Notes: generated by a model not told the origin, from the letters alone. A stretch of 64,000 nucleotides of DNA from Actinostola sp. cb2023 (GCA_033675265.1 JAUJYZ010001280.1:536501-600500), one strand, 5' to 3'; counted from the stretch's first letter, positions 52,805 to 63,010 are shown. Translations and numbers: made by a program.

Positions 52805-52970
52805 AGATTCCCAATTCACCTTTGCCTTTATGACGTAATGATACCACTACTACCAGAATCCTTTTCGTAGCTTCTTTTGTTATTCTAATAATTTTGAATA
52901 AGAATAAGAATTCGAAAAGGATTCTGGTAGTAGTGGTATCGCTACGTCATAAGGGGAATCGGGAATTAGT
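52805..52970. mobile_element. Palindromic MITE, TACCACTACTACCAGAATCC arms
   Basis: ATACCACTACTACCAGAATC on the left is exactly inverted on the right, with ACGTAA/TACGT and AATTCACC/GGGGAAT matches further out; loop of about 40 nt rich in AATAAG. Confidence 0.8.
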
Positions 52971-53184
52971 CCAAAATCATTCAGACTTCTATGTTTCCAT
53001 GGCAACAAAGCGGTACATACCTGTTCTCTGATTTTCTCTGGGCTTGTGAGTTCTGAAGACTGAAGTGATGCGATTACCTTGTCAAGAACAAAGAAGGCCA
53101 TCATTCGAAGAAAACAACGGATTTTACAGCCTTATCATGATCAGACAGAATTCTCTAATCGTTTGCAAATATTCAGTTCGTCAA

Positions 53185-53430
53185 CAAAAAAATGCACAGA
53201 TCAGATACCTCTGTGTTGCTACAACATTCAAACAATGTTCTGTGCGTTACTTGGGAAGAGCTCTTCTAAAAACAACAAACGCACAGATCGGATCTTTATT
53301 GCTACAGTATTCAAACGACTTCTCAGTGTGCGTTACTTTTGTGGAAGAGCTCTTCAGAGAAAGAAATGCAGACACCTCTGTGTTGCTACAATTGTCAAAA
53401 GATCAGTCAATCTGTTATGCATGTTTGTTG
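53185..53430 (+). repeat. Three degenerate ~100-bp tandem units
   Basis: Each contains a form of GCACAGATC, TTGCTACA, ATTCAAA and GGAAGAGCTCTTC. A reverse-complement copy lies at 24,385-24,456. Open frames over it are due to the repeat. Confidence 0.7.
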
Positions 53431-53837
53431 AATGAGACGAAAAGTAGATAGCAGATAAAAAACTCAAGCATAAATGCACGAGGCACTTAACTAAACCAAA
53501 TACACCTTTTCGATATCGATAGAGAAGATACGCTACTTTTAAAAGGTCTAAGAATAGCCGCGATGCGTTCGATAATGCGTATTATAACCACAGGTAGCCC
53601 AAACATTGTTTCTGAGGCCACGTATAATAAATAAAAATATATTTGTATGCGCGCGTCTTTTTTTAATGGCTTTCCTGTGGTCCTGTATTCCTTTTGATTG
53701 GCGCCGATGTACGAGCGATCAACGAGGTACTCACCAACGGACTAGCGTAACTGCGCATGTCTGTGACGTATTTCATTATCATTGGTTTGAGTTTGGATTT
53801 GGTGACGCCTAGATTACGCAACATCAGACCTACGGAA

Positions 53838-53892
53838 AAAACGTAAGATTAACGTAAGATCAACGTAAGATTGACGTAAGATTTACATAACG
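53838..53892 (+). repeat. AACGTAAGATT short tandem repeat
   Basis: Four to five units of AACGTAAGAT with a variable base between. No role evident; the unit resembles a splice donor (GTAAGAT). Confidence 0.75.
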
Positions 53893-54256
53893 TTCATTCT
53901 CAGTTCCAGTTTATAATTGCGTTTATAAAAATAAAATGTTTTCACTATAAAGTTCAGCGATAAAAATTGATAAAACATTTTTGCCCATTTTTATTATAAC
54001 CTACGTTTCATCAATTTTTACCGTTGAATTTTATGTTAAATCTTTCATAAGTCTCTTGTTATTCGCATAAAAAGGTTACTTGTTAAATAATTTACTTTGA
54101 GTCTCTTGGGGAAACATTTTCACGCCACGTAAACACAAATTGAACTCCACAAGACTTTGCGACAACGAAGTGAGCAGACAATGATTATGTAGTAAGAGTT
54201 CTCAGGAGAAGTTGTGTTTCACGACGAAAGTACCCGCCTGTCCTGGCTGGAACACT

Positions 54257-55511
54257 ATGCCTTTGTGTGTCAACTACTACAAAAATGTCGCCATTATACG
54301 ACTGTTCAAAGTTTGGGTTCAGCTGTTTTGGAAATCTGCTGAGAAACCTGAATTCATGCAACGCAAGGAACGCAGACAGCTAATGCAACATCTCGTAAAC
54401 CCTAATGTAAGTTGTAGTTTTACATCAATATATCCGTCGAAGCTAGTCGACTTGATATGTATAGTGTGTGGTTCATATTTTACGTTCTGTGGTCCGTTGA
54501 ATTGGGGATTGTTTAGAAGTTTTATCGTCTGGTTTACTCCACATTTATCTAAGTCACTAAGCTATCGGAACCTCGTAGAAACGGTCAGCAATCGTACCGC
54601 GCTATCAATCGCAAAATGGTGCAGTTACACTTGAGAATAAGGCGGTCAGTCTAGTTTAGTCCGAATTATTGCAGTAACAAGGCGTGGGATATTGCTGGCA
54701 ATATGATTGTGTCCACCTCTGCAACTGTTGCAATATGGATCATATTCTTGTTTGCAACAATCAACACAACATTGTATTTGTACGTGTTATACACCCTATG
54801 CAATACTTGATTTCTTGATTTTGCATAAATTTGCAAAAACTGAAAGAATAACGAGTTAAGTAAAGGTAAAATAATAGATTGAAAGATCATCCACAGTTTA
54901 GTAATTACCCTAAAAGTGCATTAATAAAAATGAAACTATCACAAAGTAGTAAGCGTTTGAAAGGTGTAAAATACATGGAAACGAGGCATTTAGGGCCAAA
55001 GTCCGGTTTCTGGGACAAATCTTTGTAATTTCAAGTGACTATATCTTTTCAAGATTTCGTAGTACAGCCCTACCATTTGGTGTGTTCATTTTTGATAACA
55101 CTCTCTTCAAAGAGATTGTCAGATATTGCTGTAACTCCCAATAACAAAGTGAATGAGATTTTACGATTCTACCATTTATGCATAGGTGTGTCTGTACCCT
55201 AGTCACTGAGACTTCATTGACAAGTTCCCCGCTATCCACAGGATAAGTTCTATCCAACGGATAATATTTACTGTATAACTGCATCAGTTTGATCCGTCGA
55301 ATAGGGACTGACTTATCGGGTGGATAGCGCTAACCACCTTTCATGCAACCAAGGCCAGTAACACAAGGCTGCTGTCATTGCATCCAAGCAAACTCGATAT
55401 CTTATTTTTCCGCTACAGATTGTGACGAAATACAAGAGCACTGGGTCGACAATGAACCAAGTCAGTGGAGGATCTATTTCAGAAGGTAATCTGCATTTAC
55501 ATTTGTATTAG
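54257..55511 (+). CDS. Tentative small gene, two exons, product unknown
   Basis: Exon 54257-54406 opens with ATG, encodes 50 residues ending QLMQHLVNPN and stops at a strong GTAAGT donor. A second segment at 55419-55485 has a good CTTATTTTTCCGCTACAG acceptor, joins in phase 0, and either splices at GTAATC or runs to TAG at 55509-55511. The product would be basic, with an amphipathic RLFKVWVQLFW stretch. I recognise no family. The second exon sits on the opposite strand inside an intron of the minus-strand gene, which lowers confidence. Alternatively the first segment may be chance. Confidence 0.3.
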
Positions 55512-58500
55512 CCCGCTAGTGTAGTTTTTCTGTGTGCTGCACAAAGGGGACTCTGTGTTCATCCACTGTGTCCAAGAAAAATGAAAAAAGCCTTGTTTTC
55601 GACCTGTTTTGATGACGTAAAAGTGCAAACGCGACCAGGCATCAAAGGGGCGTGTGTATAAAGGTTTATTCTTTGCAAGTGGAGCAACCTTCGCTAGCAG
55701 GACACATTTCATTGAACAAAAGGAACATAAACTTGGCCTGTTTTCTGTTATTATTACCAAGTAAGGCACAATGATGCTGATAAATAATGATGCACAATAA
55801 TGATGCTGATATTTGTTGAAAAGAAAACTAAAATCTAACCAGACATGTTTTTGTAATACATCAAAAAAGAAAAGACAAAAACCTGGAAATAATCTCACCT
55901 TCAGGGGTGGCCATGAGAACGTTCAACTTGTTGTCTACAAGTCTCAATGTTGAATCTGAGTTTATTAATCTCAATAGCGTCTGATCTGCAATCAAACAAG
56001 ATGCTCTATAAGCATTCACTCGGCGGGCTTCAGCAATGAGCCTTCAGTTTCCTCAGTGGCAGAGCACATGTACCTTGGTGTCCGGTTGGTGATTTGTGGC
56101 CATAAGAAAAAGAAAGCCCATTTTTCAACTCTGCGTGTCACAGGCAGCCCACCGAGTAATAGGATACATGTATCTTATTCCAAGTACTTTTAAAGACATA
56201 ATCGGAGAGTAAAATAAATCCATTCTAGTGATCAAGCACCTCTCTCACCACTTTGCCAATGCCATTCCCCCCAAATTTTTCAGTCAAAAGTTTTAATTGA
56301 GACAAGGGTGGTCGGTATCAAGAGGTTCAACTGCATAACAACATTTGTACAGTGTACATTTGTAGAGTAAATTCTTACCAAATATTTCTGGGTCTAGAAG
56401 ATGGTCTTTCTTACTACGCACATAGCTCCGTACTTGCAAGGGGCTGAAAAATGCCTCAAGGATGAAATTAGAAACTGTGTCTTTTGCTCCTACAAAGTGT
56501 TTCACCAGGGCTCCACTAGAAGAGAAATATCATTATGACATGTAAGGCCCAGATGATATTCTGGAGTGGGGTTCCTGTGGTAATAAAACACAGGTATCCC
56601 ATGTAGTGAAATTGAAATCATCCTCACCTACAGAATAATCCAGATACTCTATTAAATATGAACTTGATACTAATCCAGTTGGTGATACCACCTGTTGGTA
56701 AAATAGCCATCATCATCATAGTTATCATCATCATAGTCATCATCATCATCATCATCATAATAATAATTTCTTAAAAATGCATTAACCGAAGTCTCAATGC
56801 TTTTAATCATCAGTCATCATCATCATACTTTATTATTATTTTCAAAGTAAATTCCATAACATCATCATCATCTAACCTGTAAAGCCAAATAATCCTGCTG
56901 CTCTGATGACTTGGCACACAATCTTTACTAAATGCAAGATACCATTATTATTATTATTAATTCATTGTGTATTTTCAACATCATCGAACCATACTCGGCT
57001 CACAGCAGAGTGGCTGAGTAAATCTCCTTCCTAGCTCATTATAGGACTTACACAAACTATCTAAAATGGCCATGCATAACTCAAATGGGCATGGAGTGTG
57101 TGTGGTGCCACTCAGAGTGGGGTAGGGGACTGGGTAGTAGCTTTAATTGAGGCCAGCACATAGACATTTTTAAATGGTTTATCTTTAATCAATAATAATT
57201 GCCTAATAGCAAGTTAATCCAGGCAATCAGATGGTCAGCATAAGTTCTAGTAATACTATAGCTTACAGTACATCCCTAAATGGTTGCCTCCAGTTAGGGA
57301 TGGGTGAAAAGCCTGAAAGAGGGCACTGGCCTAAACCACATTCATGTATATCGTTTGTTCATGATATTTAATGTACATCTCTAGGTGGATTTAGAGGGGG
57401 ACCAAGGGGGTCTGCAGCTGTACCTTTCATCTGGGAAGGCAGGAAATAACATCTCAGAGAATCTAGATTTTTTAATTGACTGATTGATATACAATGTAAA
57501 CAGATTTTGTTGCAATTTCCCTTACAAAATGTTAATAAAGTAAGAGAGAAATACCGAGAACGGAGGCAATAAGGCATATAAATCCCGAGGGGCGTAGGCC
57601 CGAGGGATTTATAGGCTTATTGCCGACGTTCGAGGTATTTATCTGACTTAGTTTAAATTTGATAAGGTTTTCGCACGAAGCAATCTGAGGCATTTTCTGG
57701 TATTTTTTGGAGTGTTATTTAGCATGAATACTATATGAATAGCACGAAGAATAGCATTTCAGTGCTCATTATGAATTCACCGGGATGTATCCATATACAA
57801 CCCAGGGCTGTATATGGATACATCCCGGTGAATTCATAATGAGCAATTCAATTCAATTCTATTGTTCAACCGGTCAATACCGGAGATAAAGCCCTACGAA
57901 TAACAAAGAAAACCGTGTCAAATTAAAACTAAGGGCTCATACTCTCCCCGTATACTACTACTCCCTGAATGAACCCTGAATGGCAGCAAGGCTAACTACA
58001 TGTAGTAAAAATTGTTTTGTTATGATTTCCATTATTCTAACTTTTCTAACCAGTTCTAGTTGGTGCAGATTCTTCTTTTATAACTGGAACGAGGATGATG
58101 CCGATAGTCATCATGACGAATGTTACCAGTGTACTGATGGTGCTTTTATTAAAGCGACATTGACACTTAAACTGGGTCTACAAAGAAAAAGAACTGCAGT
58201 CAAACCTGTATTAACTGGCCCTGCATTAATCGGTCACCCTCTATAAAGTGATCAGTTGTCAAAGTCCTGGAAATCACTCTTCTTACAAATGTATCTACAC
58301 TAAACTTAATCTCCATTAAGCAGGAACAGGAGTCCTGTCACAGCATTTCAACAAGTTTGGTTATTCTTAGAACACGAAATTGACCAATCACTGTTGCTGC
58401 AAATTAATGAGTTGCAGCAAATAAAACGAGTTGCTGCAAATAAATCACTCTTCTTACAAAAAACGAGTTGCAGCAAATAAAAAAAGTAGGAGCAAATCTA

Positions 58501-60723
58501 TGTAGCAAATAAAAAAATCTGCTGCAAAGCAGTTGCTGCAAAAAAACGAGTTGCTGCAATTAAAACGAGAACTGCAAATAAAAAATTGCTGCCAATAAAA
58601 CGAGTTGCTGCAAATTAATGAGTTGCGGCAAATAAAACGAGTTGCTGCAAATAAAACGAGTTGCTGCAAATAAAACGAGTTGCTGCAAATAAAACGAGTT
58701 GCTGCAAATAAAATGAGTTGCTGCAAATAAAACGAGTTGCTGCAAATAAAACGAGTTGCTGCAAATAAAACGAGTTGCTACAAATAAAACGAGTTGCAGC
58801 AAATAAAACGAGTTGCAGCAAATAAAACGAGTTGCTACAAATAAAACGAGTTGCAGCAAATAAAACGAGTTGCAGTGCTCAAATAAAACGAGTTGCTGCA
58901 AAGAAAACGAGTTGCAGCAAATAAAACGAGTTTGCTGCAAATAAAACGAGTTGCTGCAAATAAAATGAGTTGCTGCAAATAAAACCGGAAGTGCACAGTG
59001 ATTGGCCAATTTCGAGAAATCGTGTTCTAAAAATAGCCAAACTTGTTCAAAAGCCATGACATAGCATGGATGCTCCTACTTATGGGCTCCTGGCAGGCAT
59101 GATCACCTTTTACAACATCCCAATGGCCTCCGGCCATCAGACACTCGAACCGTCTGCCTGTTAAAGATGTCCCAGCCACCACTCCAGCCTCTTTCTGGAG
59201 CAGTGTCTGTGACACTGAACAGTCATAAGCCTCATAGAGGGGGAGTGTTTGTATATTGGTATGTTGATGGATGAAACCATTCTAATGTAATAGAAATTAG
59301 AAATGGACAAAGAACCATAGCATGCACTGTGCAATACAATCACATGTAATCTTGTTGACATGCATTTTTCTGGAACCTGTATTAAATATGGGCACCCTGT
59401 ATTAAATATGGGCACCCTGTATTAAATATGGGCACCCTGTATTAAATATGGGCACCCTGGCACCCTGTATTAAACCCTATTAAATATTAAATATGGGCAC
59501 CCTGTATTAAATATGGGCAATAAATATGGGCACCCTGTATTAAATATGGGCACCCTGTATTAAATATGGGCACCCTGTATTAAATATGGGCACCCTGTAT
59601 TAAATATGGTCACCCTGTATTAAATATGGGCACCCTGTATTAAATATGGGCACCCTGTATTAAATATGGGGCACCACCCTGTATTAAATGGGCACCCATA
59701 CCTGTATTAAATTATGGGCCATCTAGTCAATGCCTGAGGGTGAACCCTGTATTAAATATGGGATGGGGCACCCTGTATTAAATATTGCTAAATACTCAGC
59801 AGCACCCTGTATTAAATATTGTGTATTAAATATGGGCACCCAAACAGGGTGTCAACCCCCCTGTATTAAATATCCCTACACCCTGGCTCCCGTCCTTCCA
59901 GCCCAGGGGGGGGCACTCAGGGGTATCAGTGACAGGGACCTGTATTAAATATGGGCACCCTGTATTAAATATGTATTAATATGGGCACCCTGTAAACATT
60001 TTTAACCTGTAAAAAACCTGTATTTTTGGGCACCCTGTATTAAATAACCCATTACGCGAAAACAAGCCCCTGTAAAAATGGGTCCAATATGGCCTAAAAT
60101 GGGCACCCTGTATTAACCCAAAAACAGTCCTGTATTAAATTGGCACCCGCATAAAATGGAGAACGGTAGGATATCACCCTGTTTTTATCAACCCCCCTGT
60201 ATTAAATATGGGCACCCTGTATTAAATATGGGCACCCTGTATTAAAAGTCCTTGACAAATAAATATGGGCACCCTTTATATCAAAAATGGGCACCCATTA
60301 AATATGGGCACCCAGAAAAATGTCAACCTGTATTAAATATGGGCACCCTGTAAAACCCCCACCCTGTAAAATGGGCACCCCCAAGCCGCGAATTTCAAAC
60401 CCCAAAAAAGCCTTCGCACCTCCCCGTCACTGATACCCCTGAGTACCCCCCCTGGGCCTTCCAGTGGTCTTCTCCAGTGCTAAACTTACTTGTTGACCAT
60501 AGCTGACATCGATTGATGGCTGCATGTCACTCATTGACACAGAATGCAAGGAAGAAACGTCTTCCATTACCCTTCCATGCTCTTTCTCGTGAAATAACAA
60601 ATCAATGTTTCTATTGGAGAAATTCCCTGACGAACTTCCTTCGTCACTGACAACCTCTATCCCAGCATAGGCCGCAGATGAACGCGCCTTTGATCCAGAC
60701 GAAGTCTTCCGAGTCAGAGACAT
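55070..60723 (-). CDS. Multi-exon gene of unrecognised family, ~196 aa
   Basis: Exon 1 (60490-60723) starts at ATG and encodes 78 residues, Ser-rich (MSLTRKTSSGSKARSS) with FHEKEHGRVMEDV, then a GTAAGT donor. Three 3' exons are well supported by borders and phase: 56379-56515 (SPLQVRSYVRSKKDHLLDPE), 55899-55985 (LRLINSDSTLRLVDNKLNVL) and 55070-55128 (ISDNLFEESVIKNEHTKW, then TAG). Two short exons, 57424-57452 and 56877-56921, fit the phases and join the rest, but use weak acceptors and are tentative. Together they give 197 codons. The C-terminal half looks helical and globular. I do not recognise the family. The intron after exon 1 holds satellites and a palindrome. It shares a divergent promoter with the TMEM229B-like gene. 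Confidence 0.62.
55205..55338. mobile_element. GGATAAG/CTTATCC MITE, copy 2
   Basis: GCTATCCACAGGATAAG on the left and CTTATCGGGTGGATAGC on the right form imperfect inverted repeats, with inner CTATCCAACGGATAA. Related to the element at 45,788-45,902. Within an intron of the minus-strand gene. Confidence 0.6.
56022..56160 (-). mobile_element. ACTCGGTGGGC-ended MITE, copy 2
   Basis: Opposite-strand relative of 19,727-19,866, with ACTCGGCGGGCTTCAGCAAT on the left and GCCCACCGAGT on the right. Interior similarity is clear (CTTCAGTTTCCTCAG, TGATTTGTGG). Confidence 0.8.
57545..57660. repeat. Inverted repeat AAATACCTCGAAC / GTTCGAGGTATTT
   Basis: GAGAAATACCGAGAACGGAG with GGCAATAAG and TATAAATCCC is inverted as GGGATTTATAG, CTTATTGCC and GTTCGAGGTATTTATC. 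Centre at GGGGCGTAGGCCCG. MITE-like. Confidence 0.7.
57764..57844. repeat. Perfect 36-bp-stem hairpin
   Basis: Arms 57,764-57,799 and 57,809-57,844 are exact inverses (starting GCTCATTATGAATTCACC) around a 9-nt ACCCAGGGC loop. Either a recent palindromic element or a structured RNA precursor. It lies in an intron of the minus-strand gene. Confidence 0.92.
58345..59050. mobile_element. Fold-back element whose core is a 19-bp satellite
   Basis: Arms about 58,345-58,395 and 58,998-59,050 are inverted (CAAGTTTGGTTATT / AATAGCCAAACTTG; TTGACCAATCACT / AGTGATTGGCCAA). Between them lies the satellite. Confidence 0.8.
58395..58985 (+). repeat. 19-bp satellite, AAATAAAACGAGTTGCTGC
   Basis: About 28 units with few variants (TTGCAGC, TTGCTAC, TTACTGC). 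Edges are more degenerate than the core. On the reverse strand it gives open frames of FICSNSFYLQQLVLFAAT type, which are not genes. Confidence 0.95.
59379..60360 (+). repeat. 20-bp satellite, TAAATATGGGCACCCTGTAT, with interleaved foreign pieces
   Basis: Regular units fill 59,379-59,690. From there to 60,360 full and partial units alternate with short segments of other sequence, including ordered pieces of the transposon copy listed next. Confidence 0.93.
59903..60457. mobile_element. Copy of the 2,829-3,193 TIR element interwoven with the 20-bp satellite
   Basis: Left TIR GGGGTATCAGTGACAGGGA and right TIR CCTCCCCGTCACTGATACCC match the first copy. Collinear interior anchors are ATTACGC-AAAACAAG, CATAAAATGG, GGTAGGATATCA, TTTTTATCAACCCCC, AAGTCCTTG, TTTATATCAAAAA and GCGAATTTCAAAC, separated by satellite pieces of various length. 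Confidence 0.88.
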
Positions 60724-60966
60724 CTTTTACATAATCTAGAAGCGAAAGATGTCGTTTTACAAACTGATAAAGGAATAAAAATACGCGCTTAAATCTTTAG
60801 CAACGTTGTGTTTTGAAATTGAAAGTGAGTATTGCACATGCAGTGCTTTTGTACAGCGGGCTTCTGAGTTCTAAACCTTCCCAGTGATCCCCTGGGGTCA
60901 GATCCAAGATGGCGGACGAAGGTGAAGTGAACTGTTCTAAAATCTAGCTTTATTCTCGCTTATATA
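60724..60966. promoter_or_regulatory. Divergent promoter and 5' leaders
   Basis: Only 243 bp separate the start codon of the minus-strand gene (60,723) and that of the TMEM229B-like gene (60,967). AAGATGGCGG at 60,907-60,916 matches the YY1 consensus often found at TATA-less start sites. The first ATG in that motif (60,909) opens a 12-codon upstream ORF ending TAG at 60,945-60,947, just ahead of the main ATG. Confidence 0.6.
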
Positions 60967-61471
60967 ATGGTATTAAATGTGTGGTTGAGAGTATTTCTCT
61001 ACGGTATTCATGGATTCTTCGATGAGATCGTCTTCACTTCAACTGTTGCATTCATCGCCTCTGGATTCAAGGACTGGACTTTGAGAGGTCATTCGTCATT
61101 GTAGGCTATCGTCATTGTGGACCTTCTTTATATACGGTTTCTGTAGCTACACACTCGAATGTATGTATCTTTACATCAAGAAAAACTCGACGGTTTCCAT
61201 GGCAACACGTGGACTTGTTTACTGCGTATGGTGTTACGTGTGGGAGTTTTTTTGCGGGTATGTTCTGCGCATGTTCAATGCATGTCCGTGGGACTATAGC
61301 CACATGAGGTGGAATTTATATGGATTGATTACTTTGCAGTATTTTCCGTTATGGTACTTTGCGTCTCTTTATCAGGAACTATTGACTGATTATTTGATGT
61401 CTTTGAAGAGTGGCAAAAGTTTGTGTGATGCTTGCGGCAATGCTGTGCCTGTGACGACAAAGAATAAATGA
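60967..61471 (+). CDS. TMEM229B: TMEM229B-like membrane protein, broken by a 16-bp duplication
   Basis: Predicted multi-pass membrane protein; function in animals poorly known. From ATG 60,967 the frame reads VFLYGIHGFFDEIVFTS and LRGHSSL, then hits TAG at 61,102. The family sequence resumes in another frame at 61,115: WTFFIYGFCSYTLECMYLYI, then YVWEFFCGYVLRMFNACPWD and LYGLITLQYFPLW, ending TGA 61,469-61,471. Between the parts lie 16 extra bases (61,102-61,117) that repeat TCGTCATTG; without them the two parts are one frame of about 163 codons in one exon, close to the ~167 of vertebrate TMEM229B. AATAAA overlaps the stop codon. Either a disabled gene or allele, or an assembly error; a 16-nt intron is not plausible. 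Confidence 0.85.
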
Positions 61472-61563
61472 CCATTTGCAGTCTATTATTGATAATACTA
61501 ATAATCACATTACACACACTTTACAAGACATATCAAGAAAAGGTGAGCAACATGTTGCAGGGG

Positions 61564-61846
61564 CATCCTCGGGAACCCAGGGGTATATTTCTGTCACTCG
61601 TTACTCGCTCCCAGAGAAATACCCCTGGGAACGAAGTCTGTTAGAACTTGTTCCGGAAGTCAAAATTCAAAATGGCGGCTGTCCTATTCAAACCAGAATA
61701 TACTTGATCCTGATTGGTCGACCCATGAAGGTCGACCAATCAGAAACAAGAGTAATTTTGACTTCCGGAACAACAACAGACTTCGTTCCCAGGGGTATTT
61801 CTCTGGGAGTGAGTAACAAGCGACAGAATATATTTTCCCGAGGATG
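61564..61846. mobile_element. 283-bp MITE, CATCCTCGGGAA ends, with central GGTCGACC palindrome
   Basis: Arms of about 100 bp: GAGAAATACCCCTGGGAACG is inverted as CGTTCCCAGGGGTATTTCTC, and TTCCGGAAGTCAAAAT as ATTTTGACTTCCGGAA. The centre is GATTGGTCGACC / GGTCGACCAATC. It begins about 90 nt after the TMEM229B-like stop. Confidence 0.85.
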
Positions 61847-61998
61847 GTTTGCACACACTGCAATATTACATGTTGCCAGCAATTTTTCTTGCAATGTTCA
61901 CTCGCAATGTTGCACTACTACTACTACTACTGCTACTACACCATGTGCCTGCTAAATAGCATGACATTAACTCTCCTTTGGTTGTGATGCAGTCTACC

Positions 61999-62075
61999 CT
62001 GTGAGCAAAGTCTCCTTTTACCTCGCCGGAGGAGTCCCATGGTGAAAAGGAGACTGCTCAGGTGCAGGTCTGGTC
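61999..62075. repeat. Hairpin AGTCTCCTTTT / AAAAGGAGACT
   Basis: GAGCAAAGTCTCCTTTTAC and GTGAAAAGGAGACTGCTC pair around a 30-nt loop. Small palindromic element. Confidence 0.65.
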
Positions 62076-62194
62076 ATATAACCTTTATAGTCCCCATGCT
62101 GTTGAAGATGTTTTCCCTATGGCAGTCGTTTTACGTTCAGCCACTCGCTCAGGACAAAAAATGATTATCAGCTGAGCTAGCATGTAAAGTCAAT

Positions 62195-62495
62195 CCAATG
62201 AGGGTTTATCAGGTAATTTCAAAACGCATCATACACAAAATCACATTATCATAGCTAAAAGAGCTCGTTAAAACTTAGTAAAAATGTGAAGTTTGGAAAA
62301 GATCGACAATTGCAAAGGAATTTTCAAAAATCGAAATTTTATATGTTGGAAATTACGCTTGGAGCAACTCTTGCCTCCAACAAAGGTTTTCTACAAAATT
62401 TCGATTTTTGAAAACATACTCGTAAAGCGATCTTTTCCAAAGACCTCTTTGTATGAAATCAATGCCCAAGTTTTGTGTGATAAACCCTCATTGTG
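62195..62495. mobile_element. 300-bp palindromic element, CAATGAGGGTTTATC ends
   Basis: CAATGAGGGTTTATC is inverted as GATAAACCCTCATTG; inner TTTGGAAAAGATCG / CGATCTTTTCCAAA and TTCAAAAATCGAAATTTT / AAATTTCGATTTTTGAAAA also pair. No gene. Confidence 0.8.
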
Positions 62496-62584
62496 TTGCC
62501 TAAATTAAACAGTCGTCTTCTCACTGCAGTAGCTGACTTCAGTACTGACTTTAAAAGGAAGACATATTCTAACCTATTCTAATT

Positions 62585-63010
62585 ACAGTTCGTTATTTGC
62601 AAAAATTCTGGGACCGCCACGAATCAATAGTTCCTTGGGGTAATCAAGTCTTGTATTGACGCACTCCTGATTGAATGCCTCAGATGTAGACGATGATGCT
62701 TTCAGGGGGATACTCAGGGGTATCAGTGACGGGGAGGTGCGAAAGACCTTTTTAGTCGGGCTTCCTGTGGAAACTCTAAAAATACTTCTTTTGTCGTTGA
62801 CCTCAAATCCAGCGCATGCGCCCTGTAGGAGACATGAAGCAAGAAAAATTAGAAAGCACAAACCAACAAACGTAGGGACCAAAATATAAGTCTTTTCTCG
62901 TTCAGATATCTAAATTTATTTATACCAACTTTGCTGGCGTTAACCCGCTTTAAGGGGAATTTGCTATTATTTTAATTACCCATAATGCACCCGATATATT
63001 GATAGTTTCG
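62585..63010 (-). mobile_element. Truncated, rearranged copy of the 31,833-32,095 MITE
   Basis: TTTGCAAAAATTCTGG near 62,597 and, at 62,920-63,005, ACTTTGCTGGCGTTAACCCG, ATTACCCATAATGCACCCG and ATATATTGATA match the MITE in opposite orientation. A piece of the GGGGTATCAGTGACGGGGAG element (62,703-62,750) lies between, so one element was inserted into or joined to another. Confidence 0.75.

Larger units (their letters stand above)
50899..53602. mobile_element. 2.7-kb segment bounded by perfect 16-bp TIRs
   Basis: TTGGGCTACCTGTGGT at 50,899-50,914 is exactly inverted at 53,587-53,602. No target duplication is obvious and no transposase is recognisable inside. The interior holds a 33-bp minisatellite, GAT microsatellites, a palindrome and tandem copies. 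Could be one composite element or two solo ends. Confidence 0.5.

Noticed and set aside
58454..59057. Evenly spaced 19-bp units that could be taken for a CRISPR-like array or a repeat protein
   Set aside because: No unique spacers between units and the host is eukaryotic; it is a tandem satellite.
61102..61117. A 16-nt intron in the TMEM229B-like gene
   Set aside because: Too short and without AG/GT borders; a partial duplication explains it better.
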